A stretch of 64,000 bases of DNA from Actinomyces faecalis. Its GTDB lineage: Bacteria; Actinomycetota; Actinomycetes; Actinomycetales; Actinomycetaceae. The notes below the pieces were generated by a model, which searched no databases, had not been told where the DNA came from, and saw nothing but the letters and a program-made list of their open reading frames with translations. A program made the position numbers and the translations under genes. Positions 1-9,537 of the stretch are shown piece after piece. Position 1 is the stretch's first letter; every line of letters starts with the position of its first letter. The DNA lies in the NCBI RefSeq assembly GCF_013184985.2, contig NZ_CP063418.1:1550001-1614000 (forward strand). Reading direction: 5' to 3'.

Positions 1-677
1 GGCAGTACATCCAGAACATCAAGGACTCCTACACCGTCTCGCGTCGGACCTACCCCTGGGTGGGCTGGGCGCTGGCCGGCATCGCGGTGGCGCTCATCGC
101 GCTGGCGGTGGTGCTGGCCCTGGCCGCGAGCCAGCCGCTGTGGTACTGGCTCATCATGGCCGTGCTCCTGGCTCTCATGGCGGACATGGTGCTGCTGTCG
201 TGGACCGTGCGACGCGCCTCCTACTCCCAGATCGAGGGCATGCCCGGTGCCGCCAAGGCCGTCCTGGACCAGGTGGGCCGTGGCTGGTACGTCGAGCCTG
301 ACCCTGCCGGGATCAACCCCAAGACCCAGGACGTGGTGTGGCGGCTGGTCGGCCGTCCCGGCGTCGTCCTCGTCGTCGAGGGCCCGGTGGGCCGCACCCA
401 GAAGCTGGTCGCTGACGAGTCCAGGAAGGTCAGCCGCATCCTGCCCACGGTGCCGCTGCACGTCATCCACGTCGGCACGGGCAAGGGCCAGACCCGTCTC
501 ATCGACCTGTCCAGGACGCTGCGGCGCCTGCCGACCAAGCCCACCAAGCTGACTAGCAACGAGATCTCCCAGGTCGCCAAGCGGCTGTCCTCCCTGTCCT
601 CCAAGGGGCTGCCGATCCCCAAGGGGATCGACCCGAACAACGTGCGCCCCGACCGGCGCGCCATGCGTGGCCGCTGA
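1..677 (+). CDS. DUF4191 family membrane protein (5' end outside window)
   Basis: The reading frame is open to the window edge: the codons before the first ATG-like position read QYIQNIKDSYTVSRRTYPW, which fits the basic N-terminus of DUF4191 proteins, so the gene starts upstream. Two hydrophobic segments follow (roughly the codons at 63-135 and 135-205), then a soluble domain ending in a basic tail. The biochemical function of DUF4191 is unknown. In actinobacteria these proteins commonly sit between the lipoate synthesis genes and glnA, and glnA is indeed next. Confident as a family call, no functional claim. Confidence 0.8.
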   Translation, partial: QYIQNIKDSYTVSRRTYPWVGWALAGIAVALIALAVVLALAASQPLWYWLIMAVLLALMADMVLLSWTVRRASYSQIEGMPGAAKAVLDQVGRGWYVEPDPAGINPKTQDVVWRLVGRPGVVLVVEGPVGRTQKLVADESRKVSRILPTVPLHVIHVGTGKGQTRLIDLSRTLRRLPTKPTKLTSNEISQVAKRLSSLSSKGLPIPKGIDPNNVRPDRRAMRGR

Positions 678-855
678 GCGCCGCACTGGTTGGGCACCGG
701 CCGTCACCGGGCCTGGGCAGGACAGTCTCAGGGGCTGAAACACTCAGGACACACTCACGGCACGCGTGCGTCACTCCGCGCTCCTAACGTTGCCCTGTCG
801 ACGCCGGGCCACCAGCCTGGGACGCACTGAACCGATTCCCCTGCAAGGAGCAAGC

Positions 856-2280
856 ATGTTCAAGGACGCCGCCCAGGCACTGGCGTATATCGAGCAGGAG
901 GAGGTCGCCCTCATCGACGTCCGCTTCTGTGACCTGCCGGGCATGATGCAGCACTTCACCATCCCCGCTGCGGAGTTCAAGGCTGAGGCGCTGGTCAGCG
1001 GCCTCATGTTTGACGGCTCCTCGATCCGTGGCTTCACGGCGATCCACGAGTCGGACATGAAGCTCGTCCCCGACGTGACCACTGCCTTCCTCGATCCCTT
1101 CCGCGAGCACAAGACCCTGGTCATCAACTTCTCCATCGTCGACCCCTTCACTGACGAGGCCTTCTCCCGAGACCCCCGGTCGGTGGCGGCCAAGGCCGAG
1201 AACTACCTGCGCTCCACCGGCATCGCTGACACCTGCTACATCGGCGCCGAGGCCGAGTTCTACCTCTTCGACTCCATCGAGTACGAGACCACCCCGGCCT
1301 CCACCCGCTACGCCATCGACTCCGCCGAGGCGGCCTGGAACTCCGGGCGCAGCGAGGAGGGTGGCAACAAGGGCTACAAGACCCCCTTCAAGGGCGGGTA
1401 CTTCCCGGTCTCCCCCAACGACCAGATGGCTGACATCCGTGACGCCATGGTGCGGACCTGCCAGGAGGTGGGCCTGGACATCGAGCGGGCTCACCACGAG
1501 GTCGGCACCGGCGGCCAGCAGGAGATCAACTACCGCTTCGCCTCGCTGCTGGCGGCGGGCGACGACATGATGAAGTTCAAGTACGTCATCAAGAACGAGG
1601 CCTGGCGACAGGGCAAGACGGCCACCTTCATGCCCAAGCCCATCTTCGGCGACAACGGCTCGGGCATGCACTGCCACCACTCCCTGTGGAAGGACGGCGA
1701 GCCGCTGTTCTTCGACGAGCGCGGTTACGGCCAGCTCTCTGACCTCGCCCGCTGGTACATCGGCGGGATCCTCAGGCACGCCCCGAGCCTCCTGGCCTTC
1801 ACCAACCCCTCGGTCAACTCCTTCCGCCGCCTGGTCCCAGGCTTCGAGGCCCCGGTCAACCTGGTCTACTCGGCCCGTAACCGCTCGGCCTGCATCCGCA
1901 TCCCGGTCACCGGTTCCTCCCCTAAGGCCAAGCGCGTGGAGTACCGCGTGCCTGACCCCTCGGCCAACCCCTACCTGGCCTTCGCCGCCGTGCTCATGGC
2001 CGGTGTCGACGGGATCAGGAACCGGATCGAGCCTCGTGAGCCTATCGACAAGGACCTGTACGAGCTCGCACCGGAGGAGTACTTCGACATCGAGAAGCTG
2101 CCCTACTCCCTGGACCAGGCCCTGGACGCCCTGGAGGCGGACCACGACTACCTCACGGAGGGCGACGTCTTCACCCCGGACCTCATCGAGACCTGGATCA
2201 CCTACAAGCGCGAGCACGAGATCACCCCTCTGCGTCAGCGCCCGCACCCCTACGAGTTCGAGCTCTACTACGACCTGTGA
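856..2280 (+). CDS. glnA: Glutamine synthetase type I (beta, adenylylatable)
   Basis: Cytoplasmic dodecameric enzyme making glutamine from glutamate, ammonia and ATP. The 474-aa product has the usual family length. Visible motifs are the N-terminal beta-grasp (FDGSSIRGF near residue 52), metal/ATP residues EAEFYLFD (132-139), [10 protein letters not shown] (267-276) and NRSACIRIP (342-350). Tyr402 in DLYELAPEE is the position adenylylated in GSI-beta enzymes, and the adenylyltransferase gene glnE lies 4 kb away. ATG 856 is chosen because AAGGAGCAAGC precedes it and the protein then begins MFKDAAQ as in homologues; an open extension to 766 has no such support. A strong terminator follows. Confidence 0.97.
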   Translation: MFKDAAQALAYIEQEEVALIDVRFCDLPGMMQHFTIPAAEFKAEALVSGLMFDGSSIRGFTAIHESDMKLVPDVTTAFLDPFREHKTLVINFSIVDPFTDEAFSRDPRSVAAKAENYLRSTGIADTCYIGAEAEFYLFDSIEYETTPASTRYAIDSAEAAWNSGRSEEGGNKGYKTPFKGGYFPVSPNDQMADIRDAMVRTCQEVGLDIERAHHEVGTGGQQEINYRFASLLAAGDDMMKFKYVIKNEAWRQGKTATFMPKPIFGDNGSGMHCHHSLWKDGEPLFFDERGYGQLSDLARWYIGGILRHAPSLLAFTNPSVNSFRRLVPGFEAPVNLVYSARNRSACIRIPVTGSSPKAKRVEYRVPDPSANPYLAFAAVLMAGVDGIRNRIEPREPIDKDLYELAPEEYFDIEKLPYSLDQALDALEADHDYLTEGDVFTPDLIETWITYKREHEITPLRQRPHPYEFELYYDL

Positions 2281-2307
2281 GCCTGAGCGCTGAGGCGAGC
2301 GTCTAGC

Positions 2308-2345
2308 GAGGGCCTCGATCCTGCCGGAGCAGGATCGAGGCCCTC
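2308..2345 (+). terminator. Rho-independent terminator after glnA
   Basis: A 17-bp perfect inverted repeat (GAGGGCCTCGATCCTGC with its complement) around a CGGA loop lies 28 nt behind the glnA stop. There is no clear T-run, as is common in high-GC actinobacteria. Confidence 0.8.
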
Positions 2346-2513
2346 GTCGTCGACGGCTCGGAACGTGTGTCCAGGACAACACCGATCTATGCGATTTCAA
2401 CTGCATACTTATACACCGAAGCGGCTATTGTTGCTTGCGGACCTACTCATAGCGGCTCGACGGGCTCACACCCGGAGCTCGCCCCGCCCACCCACGTCCT
2501 TCAGGAGACCCCG
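2346..2513 (+). promoter_or_regulatory. AT-rich leader/promoter region of the amino-acid ABC operon
   Basis: About 170 nt between the glnA terminator and the lipoprotein start. The stretch 2388-2435 is clearly more AT-rich than the rest of the backbone and offers several TATACA/TATTGT-type -10 candidates, but no convincing -35 pairing and no recognisable GlnR or AmtR box. It probably holds the promoter of the transporter operon. Confidence 0.35.
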
Positions 2514-3455
2514 ATGAAGCACCTTCCCGCCCTCGCAGCCCTGGCCGCCTCCGCCTGCCTGGCACTGACGGCCTGCACCTCCGCCTCGGACCTCAAGACC
2601 GACGACGCCTCCTCCGGCTCGACCGCAGGCTCCGGCACCGAGGTCCCCAGCTACGACGTCTCGGCCATCACCAAGCAGGACGACATCGCCGCGATGCTGC
2701 CCGACTCGATCTCCTCCGACGGCAAGCTAACCATCGGCGTGTCCGCCGACTACCCGCCGGCCGAGTTCCTGGACACCTCCAACCAGCCCGTCGGCTACGA
2801 CATCGACCTCAGCCGCGCGCTAGCGGCCGTGCTCGGTCTGGAGGCCACGGCCCAGCACGCCGAGTTCGACTCCATCATCCCGGCCATCGGTTCGAAGTAC
2901 GACCTGGGCATCTCCTCCTTCACCATCACTCCTGAGCGTGAGGCCTCCACCGAGATGGTCTCCTACATCTCCATCGGCTCCCAGTTCAACGTGGCCAAGG
3001 GCAACCCCACCGGGCTGGACCTGTCCGACACCCTGGGGCTGTGCGGCCTGACGGTGGGTGTCCAGACCGGTACCGCTCAGGAGGAGGACATCCAGGGCTT
3101 CAACCAGGCCTGCACGGACGCGGGCAAGGACGCTATCGACGTCAAGTCCTACGCCCTGAACTCCGACGCGACCACCGCCCTGGCCGGTGGCACCCTGGAC
3201 GCGGTCTTCTCTGACTCCACCGTCGCCGGATACGCCCAGATCCAGACCGACGGCGCCGTCGAGACCGCAGGCAAGGTCTTCGACGCCGCTCCGCAGGGCA
3301 TCGTCATCGCCCAGGGTGACGAGGCCACCGCCAAGGCGATCCAGGCCGCCGTCCAGTACCTCATGGACGAGGGCATCTGGAACGACATCCTCTCCACCTG
3401 GGGCGTGGACACCTCGCAGGCCCTGACCACCGCTGAGATCAACCCGGCTGTCTGA
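2514..3455 (+). CDS. Amino-acid ABC transporter substrate-binding lipoprotein
   Basis: Extracytoplasmic receptor delivering an amino acid to the permease encoded next. The 313-aa product has a lipoprotein signal peptide with lipobox LTAC (Cys21), a Ser/Thr/Asp linker to about residue 55, then an SBP_bac_3 fold: IGVSADYPPAEF, VGYDIDLSRA, the family segment FDSIIPAIGSKYDLGISSFT and the TPERE binding region. ATG 2514 is preceded by AGGAGACC; the longer upstream frame has no lipoprotein signal. It is the first gene of a three-gene uptake operon next to glnA, which suggests a polar or acidic amino acid or glutamine, but the substrate cannot be read from sequence. Confidence 0.92.
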   Translation: MKHLPALAALAASACLALTACTSASDLKTDDASSGSTAGSGTEVPSYDVSAITKQDDIAAMLPDSISSDGKLTIGVSADYPPAEFLDTSNQPVGYDIDLSRALAAVLGLEATAQHAEFDSIIPAIGSKYDLGISSFTITPEREASTEMVSYISIGSQFNVAKGNPTGLDLSDTLGLCGLTVGVQTGTAQEEDIQGFNQACTDAGKDAIDVKSYALNSDATTALAGGTLDAVFSDSTVAGYAQIQTDGAVETAGKVFDAAPQGIVIAQGDEATAKAIQAAVQYLMDEGIWNDILSTWGVDTSQALTTAEINPAV

Positions 3456-3484
3456 GAGCCGGACGCACTGCTGAGGACCGTGAC

Positions 3485-4468
3485 ATGACCACCTCCACCG
3501 CGCGCCCGGGCTCCGGCGCCCCTGCTACCGGGGTCGCTCTCAACCGGCTCAGGCCCGTCCCCCACCCAGGCCGCTGGGTCTCGGCCGCCGTCGTCGCGCT
3601 GCTCGTGGCGATGCTGGTGCACGGGCTCGTCACCAACGAGAAGTACCGCTGGGACCTGGTGTGGTTCTACTTCCGCTACGACGACGTCGTGCGTGCCGTG
3701 GGCTGGACGCTGCTGCTCACGGTGGCGGCGATGCTCATCGGCATCGTGCTGGCCGCTGCCACGGCCGTGGCACGCCAGAGCGAGAACCCGGTGCTGCGCT
3801 CTGTGGCCTACGCCTACGTCTTCTTCTTCCGCGGCACCCCGATCTACACCCAGCTGGTCTTCTGGGGGCTGCTGCCGGCGCTGTACAACAAGCTCAGCCT
3901 GGGTATCCCCTTCGGCCCGGAGCTCTTCGTCTTCTCCACCAAGGAGCTCTTCTCCGGGGCGGTGGCCGCGATCCTGGGACTGGGACTGAACGAGGGCGCC
4001 TACCTGTCCGAGATCATGCGCTCGGGGCTCAGCTCAGTGGATGCCGGGCAGCGTGAGGCCGCCTCCGCGCTAGGCATGTCCAAGGGCAAGATCCTGCGCC
4101 GCATCATCCTGCCCCAGGCCATGAGAGTCATCGTCCCGCCCACCGGCAACGAGACGATCTCCATGCTCAAGACCACCTCGCTGGTGCTCGCGGTCCCCTT
4201 TACCAAGGAGCTGACCTTCGTCGCCAACAACGTCGGTAACCGGCTGTTCCAGCCCATCCCCCTGCTCATCGTGGCCGCGCTGTGGTACCTCATCATCACC
4301 TCCGTCCTCATGGTCGGTCAGCACTACCTCGAGCGCTACTTCGGCCGGGGCTTCGACACCGTCGCCACGTCCTCCCCTCGTGCACGCCGCGGTATGTCCA
4401 GGCGCCAGCAGGCCATTCTGGACGCCGGTACCACGACCTCCGACCCAATGATCGAGTACACGCCATGA
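3485..4468 (+). CDS. Amino-acid ABC transporter permease (HisM/GlnP family)
   Basis: Membrane permease of a polar amino-acid importer, 327 aa. A hydrophobic segment at about residues 33-50 is followed by the BPD_transp_1 domain with [18 protein letters not shown] and the family [12 protein letters not shown] motif near residue 115. The cytoplasmic EAA loop reads [18 protein letters not shown] (about 194-211). The C-terminus is hydrophilic and basic. The start lies 29 nt after the receptor stop with a weak GAGGACC upstream; the stop overlaps the ATPase start as ATGA. Homologues usually act as homodimers when only one permease gene is present, as here. Confidence 0.93.
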   Translation: MTTSTARPGSGAPATGVALNRLRPVPHPGRWVSAAVVALLVAMLVHGLVTNEKYRWDLVWFYFRYDDVVRAVGWTLLLTVAAMLIGIVLAAATAVARQSENPVLRSVAYAYVFFFRGTPIYTQLVFWGLLPALYNKLSLGIPFGPELFVFSTKELFSGAVAAILGLGLNEGAYLSEIMRSGLSSVDAGQREAASALGMSKGKILRRIILPQAMRVIVPPTGNETISMLKTTSLVLAVPFTKELTFVANNVGNRLFQPIPLLIVAALWYLIITSVLMVGQHYLERYFGRGFDTVATSSPRARRGMSRRQQAILDAGTTTSDPMIEYTP

Positions 4469-5268
4469 CCTCAACGACCTCTGCCCAGACCTCTACGGAC
4501 AAAGTTCGCGTTCGCGGGCTGCACAAGCTCTTCGGCGAGCTGCACGTGCTCAAGGGCATCGACCTCACTGTCGCGCCCGGTTCCGTCACCGTCCTCATCG
4601 GCCCCTCCGGATCGGGCAAGTCGACGCTGCTGCGGTGCGTCAACGAGCTGGAGACCATCGACGCCGGGCGGGTGTGGGTCGACGGCGAGCTGATCGGCAT
4701 GCGTGAGGAGACACGTCCTGACGGCAGCGTGCGCCTGCACGCGCTGAGCAGCAGGGCCCGCGCTGCGCAGCGAGCCAAGATCGGGATGGTCTTCCAGCGC
4801 TTCAACCTCTTCCCCCACATGACCGCCCTGGGCAACGTCATGGAGGCGCCTGTCCAGGTCAAGGGCGTGCCTCGGACGCAGGCCCGTGAGCTGGCCGCGA
4901 GCCTGCTGGAGCGCGTCGGGCTCGGTGACCGGCTCGACCACTACCCGTCACAGCTCTCCGGCGGTCAGCAGCAGCGTGTCGCTATCGCGCGAGCCCTGGC
5001 GATGGACCCCGAGCTCATGCTCTTTGACGAGCCCACCTCGGCGCTGGACCCGGAGCTGGTCGGTGAGGTGCTCCAGGTGATGAAGGACCTGGCTGCTGAC
5101 GGCATGACGATGGTCGTGGTCACCCACGAGATGGGCTTCGCCCGCGAGGTCGGGGACCAGCTCATCTTCATGGACGAGGGAGTGATCTGTGAGGCGGGCC
5201 GGCCCTCAGACGTGCTGGACCACCCCCGCCAGGCCCGGACGCGGGCCTTCCTGTCCTCGGTGCTGTGA
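4465..5268 (+). CDS. Amino-acid ABC transporter ATP-binding protein
   Basis: Cytoplasmic ATPase (267 aa) energising the permease. Walker A is GPSGSGKST (residues 46-54), followed by the Q-loop [10 protein letters not shown], signature LSGGQQQR, Walker B LMLFDEP and the switch histidine in VVTHEMGF. Between Walker A and the Q-loop is a slightly extended insertion ([16 protein letters not shown]) found in some GlnQ/HisP-type proteins. The ATG at 4465 overlaps the permease stop by four bases, showing translational coupling. Upstream in-frame codons to 4282 lie inside the permease gene and are rejected. Confidence 0.94.
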   Translation: MTSTTSAQTSTDKVRVRGLHKLFGELHVLKGIDLTVAPGSVTVLIGPSGSGKSTLLRCVNELETIDAGRVWVDGELIGMREETRPDGSVRLHALSSRARAAQRAKIGMVFQRFNLFPHMTALGNVMEAPVQVKGVPRTQARELAASLLERVGLGDRLDHYPSQLSGGQQQRVAIARALAMDPELMLFDEPTSALDPELVGEVLQVMKDLAADGMTMVVVTHEMGFAREVGDQLIFMDEGVICEAGRPSDVLDHPRQARTRAFLSSVL

Positions 5269-5277
5269 CTGGGTCGT

Positions 5278-5307
5278 GGGTGCGGGCAGGCATGACCTCC
5301 CGCACCC
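5278..5307. terminator. Bidirectional terminator between convergent genes
   Basis: Inverted repeat GGGTGCGGG / CCCGCACCC, extended by AGG/CCT, with a CATGA loop. It sits between the ABC ATPase stop (+) and the phosphatase stop (-). Confidence 0.65.
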
Positions 5308-5314
5308 TCGCTCC

Positions 5315-5989
5315 CTAGGCTCCTGCCTCGACGGCTCCGGACCTCCCGCCTCCGCGTGTCCAGGCGCCCTGCGCCCAGTCCTCCAGGCACCATCCGCGCT
5401 CGTGGTCACCGGTGACCACGGAGAACAAGGTGTTGGACATGGGGTGGTCGGCGATCCAGGCGGGGTCAGCGCCCGCACGCGACGCAGCCGCCAGCGCTGT
5501 CCACACTCGCAGCACCGTGCCGTGGGCGACGAGCAGCGCCGTGGATCCGGCGCCGCTGGCCCGTGAGATCTGGTCGACGACGGCGCTGAACCGCCTCAGC
5601 GTGTCCGCGCCGTCCTCGGGCGAGCCAGGCAGACGGGCGTGCAGGCGTCCGATCATCCACGCGCGGGTGGTGTCGGTGTAGCAGGCGATCGACGCCGCGT
5701 CGGTGCTCATCTCCAGGTCCCCGGCCAGGACCTCGCGCAGCCCGGAGCAGATGCTCGCGCTCAGGCCCGTGGCCTGCTCAACAGGGGCGATGGTCTGGCG
5801 GGCGCGCAGGATCGGTGAGACCCATACCGATTCGATGTCCTCCAGGTACCCAGCCTCACGCAACCGGTCAGGAAGGCTCGCGGCCTGCGCGAGCCCCACC
5901 TCGTCCAGCGGGTTGCCGGGAAAGGCGGTGTCCAGGGCGCCCATGACGTTGGCGATGGTGCGGCCATGACGAACAAGAATGAGCTTCAC
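5315..5989 (-). CDS. Histidine phosphatase family protein (phosphoglycerate mutase-like)
   Basis: Probable cytoplasmic phosphatase of branch 1 of the histidine phosphatase superfamily, 224 aa. The catalytic RHG motif is at residues 7-9 (LILVRHGRT), followed by NPLDEVGLAQA and the second conserved histidine in LLVAHGTVLRVW near residue 155. Substrates in this superfamily range from sugar phosphates to phosphoproteins, so none is assigned. It is convergent with the ABC operon and co-directional with glnE, 38 nt behind its stop. The C-terminus ends in a short Gly/Arg-rich tail. Confidence 0.85.
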   Translation of the reverse strand: MKLILVRHGRTIANVMGALDTAFPGNPLDEVGLAQAASLPDRLREAGYLEDIESVWVSPILRARQTIAPVEQATGLSASICSGLREVLAGDLEMSTDAASIACYTDTTRAWMIGRLHARLPGSPEDGADTLRRFSAVVDQISRASGAGSTALLVAHGTVLRVWTALAAASRAGADPAWIADHPMSNTLFSVVTGDHERGWCLEDWAQGAWTRGGGRSGAVEAGA

Positions 5990-6026
5990 AGCCCCTATCC
6001 TGCCAGGGCCCGTACCTCTGCCGCCC

Positions 6027-9000
6027 CTAGGACCAGGGATAGGGCCCCTGACCCGGGCGGCGACGTCCTGAGCCCCCTGTGCTCCTGGCGGCGCCCGAGG
6101 ACGAGGACGTCGGTCTGCGACCGCCAGGACTACCCTGAGAGGACTGACGCCCCTGCTGGGAGGGGGCGCGCAGGGCCGAGGAGCCCGGTGAGAACGCTGA
6201 GCGGCTGCCTGCCTCCTGGGAAGGTGGCGCCTCCGGATCGTCGGGCTGGCTGGCGCGCTGCCCGAAGATGAGCCGTTCGGCCACCGGCCGGGCGTGACGT
6301 GCCACGCGGCGGTAGGTGTCCTCCAGGTCGCGCTCGTGGCCCGGAGCCAGGCCGATCAGGCGCCCCACCACCCTGATCTGCCGGGGCTCAGAGGGAAGGA
6401 CCTCGACCCGTACCCCGGAGTCCCGACCGGTGCCGATGACGTTGGCCGAGCGCAGCCGGGTAGCGGTCTCCCAGGCTGAGACCAGGGTGGTCGCCTCGGC
6501 CCCGGTCAGCAAGCCCGCCAGCGCCGCCGCCCGTAGCGCCGTCAGGGTCGAGGTCGTGCGCAGACCGCCCACGCAGCCGGCGTGCTGAAGCTGGAGGACC
6601 TGGACCGCCCACTCCACGTCGCTCAGCCCGCCGGGGCCGAGCTTGAGGTGGCGTCCGGGATCGGTGCCACGCGGCAGGCGCTCGGACTCCATGCGTGCCT
6701 TGAGCCGCCGGATCTCGCGGACGTCACCGCTGCTGAGTCCCTGCTCGGACCAGCGCAACGGGGCGATCAGGTCCTCGAAGGCCCGCCCTGTCTCCAGGTC
6801 CCCGGCGCAGGCCCGGGCGCGCAGCAGCGCCTGGCGCTCCCAGGCGCTGGCCCAGCGCTCGTAGTAGTCCCGGTAGGACTCCAGAGACCGGCTCATCGGT
6901 CCCTGCCGTCCCTCCGGCCGCAGGTCCGCGTCCACCACGAGCGGATGAGGAGCGGTCTGCGTGAGCAGGCGCAGGGTCTGTCGTGCCACCGCCTCAGCCT
7001 CGCGAGCAGCCTCCCGCTCCTCAACCCCCGGCCTGGGACGGTGGACGAACAGCACGTCCGCGTCAGAGGCGTAGGTCGTCTCGCAGCCACCCAGCCGCCC
7101 CATGGCGATGACGGCGCAGTCTGCCAGGGCACCGGGCCACCGCCCGTCCTCCCCCGGCAGCTCGACCTCCGCGCCCGGTTCACCGGCACCGGTGTCCTGG
7201 CGCTCGGCCAGCGTCAGCGCCGTCGCCACCACCAGCGCCCCCGAGAGCACCGCGTCGGTGGCGTCGGTGAGGATCCGGGCGCCGCGCTCGGGGTCCAGGC
7301 CGTCCAGGGAGTCAGCCAGCGCCGCCCGCAGCAGCTCACGTGAGCGCAGGGACAGCAGCGACCGGACCGCCTCCTCAGCCTGGAGCGTGCGGTGGGGTCC
7401 CACCAGACCTGGCAGACGTCGTCGTAGGAGGTGGGTGACCTCCTCAGCGAGCACGCCACCGGCACGTGGACGCAGCTCGGCGTCGTCGTCGAGCCAGGCG
7501 ATGGCCTCCGGACGCTCCGCCAGCCGGTCCGTGGTCCAGCGGGCCCCGGACAGCACGTGGCACAGGCGACGCGCCGCCACCGGGGAGTCACGCAGCATCG
7601 CCAGGTACCAGTGGGAGCCACCGACGGCCTCGGACAGACGCCGGAAGGACAGCAGACCCGAGTCAGGGTCAGGACCGTCCCCCAGCCAGCCGATGATGAC
7701 CGGCAGCAGCTGGCGCTGGATGGCCGCGCGCCGGCTGACTCCCTCAGTCAGTGCCTGGATGTGGTACAGGGCGCCGTCAGGGTCGAGGTAGCCTCCCGCT
7801 GCCAGCCGCTCGTGGGCGGCACGCGGAGACATCACCATCTCCTCACGGCTCAACGACGCCGCCGCCCCCAGCAGCGGACGGTAGTAGACCGACTCGTGGA
7901 CCCGACGCACCCGACGGCGCACGGCGTGAAAGAGGTCGCGCAGCGCCTGAGGAGCGGCGAGGTGATCACGGTCGATGCCCCGGCCCACGCACCGCAGGTT
8001 CTCCTCCCGGCCAGGCAGCTCGTGGGTACGTCGCAGCCGTAGGAGCTGGCTGCGGTGCTCCAGCAGACGCAGGGTCCGGTACCCCTCGTCCAGCAGCGCG
8101 GCGTCCTCGCGAGAGACGTAGCCGCCGGCGCGCAGGGCCGCCAGGGCGCTCAGGGTCGGGCGCACACGCAGCGACTCGTCCGCGCGACCGTGCACGAGCT
8201 GAAGGAGCTGGACGGTGAACTCCACGTCACGCAGCCCCCCTGGGCCCAGCTTGATCCGGAGGTCCTCGTGCCCAGGACGCTCAGAGTCGTGCTCCACCCG
8301 CTGCCTCATGGCGCGGGCGTCATCGACGAAGTTCTCCCGTCGGCTCGCGTTCCACACGAACGGAGCCATCGCCTCCTCGTAGGCCTGTCCCAGGGCTGCG
8401 TCCCCCGCACAGGCTCGTGCCTTGAGCAGGGCCTGAAACTCCCAGGAGGAGGCCCAGCGCTCGTAGTAGGCCAGGTAGGAGGCCAGGGTCCGGACCAGGG
8501 CGCCGTCCTTGCCCTCGGGCCGCAGCCCCGTGTCCAGCGGCCACAACGGGGGCTCGGTCCCCGAGGCGGACACCGCGCGCGCCAGCTCGGTGGCCAGGGC
8601 CGTACCCGTGGCCAGGAGCCGTTCCTCCTCGCTGTCGTCGAGGGCGAGCGGAGAGCCAGAACGAGCCGGCGCGACGACGTAGACGACGTCGACGTCGGAG
8701 ACGTAGTTGAGCTCGCAGGCCCCGGTCTTGCCCATCGCGATCACCGCGAGAGCCACCTCGTCACCAGCGGGGCCGACGGCGTGGCGCGCGATCAGCAACC
8801 CGGTCTCCAGGGCCGCGTCCGCCAGGTGCGCCATACGCCGACCCACGACCTCGCTGTACGCCACCGGGTCGTCAGCGCACAGGTCGTCAGCCACCACGGT
8901 CAGGAGCCGGTCCCGGTACGCCACCCGCAGGGCGGCGCTGGCACGGGTCGCAGCCTCACGCCGGTCCGCGCAGGAGGCCAGGGCGGCACGAGCCGCCCGC

Positions 9001-9533
9001 CCCATCAGCTCCACCGCCTCCCGCTCGCCAGCGGCCTGCCAGGCACGACCCGGGTGAAGCGCCTCCAACCGCTCAGGATGAGAGACCAGGAAGTCGCTCA
9101 GCGCGCTGGAGGCCCCCAGGACGGCCAGCAGCCGCTCCAGGTGACGTCGGTCGGGGTCGTCGAGCGTGTCGGCGTGCGGCTGCGTGGCCGGGTCGGCGAC
9201 GTCGTCGGCGTGCGCCGCCAGGCAGGCCAGCATCCTCCGCAGCGCCCGGGCACCTGCCTGCTGCTGCGCTCCCGGACGACGCACCTCCTGAGCCAGACGC
9301 ACCAGGCTCAGCAGCGCCAGGTCCGGGTCAGCCACCTCCGCCAGCATCGACACCAGACCTGCGGCCGACGGCGTCAGGCTGTCCCCCGCCGCTGGCGCCG
9401 GGGCCGGGTCCCCCGACGGCAGCAGGGCGGCGAGCGCCTCGTCGGCCAGGCAGGAGCGGGCCCGGTCGGAGTCGAGGAACCCGGCGGCCAGCAGCTGGGA
9501 GCGCACCGAGCGCTGGCGAGTGCCCCGGGCCAC
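6027..9533 (-). CDS. glnE: Bifunctional glutamine synthetase adenylyltransferase / adenylyl-removing enzyme
   Basis: Controls GlnA activity by attaching AMP to Tyr402 of the glnA product or removing it. Two nucleotidyltransferase domains are visible, each with a G...DxD core: the N-terminal removase domain has MGKTGACELNYVSDVD (Asp280/Asp282) and the C-terminal half repeats it as MGRLGGCETTYASDAD. Each is followed by a GlnD-PII UTase-like helical segment (KLGPGGLRDVEF and KLGPGGLSDVEW). The GTG at 9533 lies 4 nt behind the glnA2 stop and is preferred to an open extension inside glnA2. The last ~75 residues are a low-complexity Ser/Gly/Arg/Pro tail beyond the family's usual end. Confidence 0.93.
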   Translation of the reverse strand: MARGTRQRSVRSQLLAAGFLDSDRARSCLADEALAALLPSGDPAPAPAAGDSLTPSAAGLVSMLAEVADPDLALLSLVRLAQEVRRPGAQQQAGARALRRMLACLAAHADDVADPATQPHADTLDDPDRRHLERLLAVLGASSALSDFLVSHPERLEALHPGRAWQAAGEREAVELMGRAARAALASCADRREAATRASAALRVAYRDRLLTVVADDLCADDPVAYSEVVGRRMAHLADAALETGLLIARHAVGPAGDEVALAVIAMGKTGACELNYVSDVDVVYVVAPARSGSPLALDDSEEERLLATGTALATELARAVSASGTEPPLWPLDTGLRPEGKDGALVRTLASYLAYYERWASSWEFQALLKARACAGDAALGQAYEEAMAPFVWNASRRENFVDDARAMRQRVEHDSERPGHEDLRIKLGPGGLRDVEFTVQLLQLVHGRADESLRVRPTLSALAALRAGGYVSREDAALLDEGYRTLRLLEHRSQLLRLRRTHELPGREENLRCVGRGIDRDHLAAPQALRDLFHAVRRRVRRVHESVYYRPLLGAAASLSREEMVMSPRAAHERLAAGGYLDPDGALYHIQALTEGVSRRAAIQRQLLPVIIGWLGDGPDPDSGLLSFRRLSEAVGGSHWYLAMLRDSPVAARRLCHVLSGARWTTDRLAERPEAIAWLDDDAELRPRAGGVLAEEVTHLLRRRLPGLVGPHRTLQAEEAVRSLLSLRSRELLRAALADSLDGLDPERGARILTDATDAVLSGALVVATALTLAERQDTGAGEPGAEVELPGEDGRWPGALADCAVIAMGRLGGCETTYASDADVLFVHRPRPGVEEREAAREAEAVARQTLRLLTQTAPHPLVVDADLRPEGRQGPMSRSLESYRDYYERWASAWERQALLRARACAGDLETGRAFEDLIAPLRWSEQGLSSGDVREIRRLKARMESERLPRGTDPGRHLKLGPGGLSDVEWAVQVLQLQHAGCVGGLRTTSTLTALRAAALAGLLTGAEATTLVSAWETATRLRSANVIGTGRDSGVRVEVLPSEPRQIRVVGRLIGLAPGHERDLEDTYRRVARHARPVAERLIFGQRASQPDDPEAPPSQEAGSRSAFSPGSSALRAPSQQGRQSSQGSPGGRRPTSSSSGAARSTGGSGRRRPGQGPYPWS

Positions 9534-9537
9534 GGGG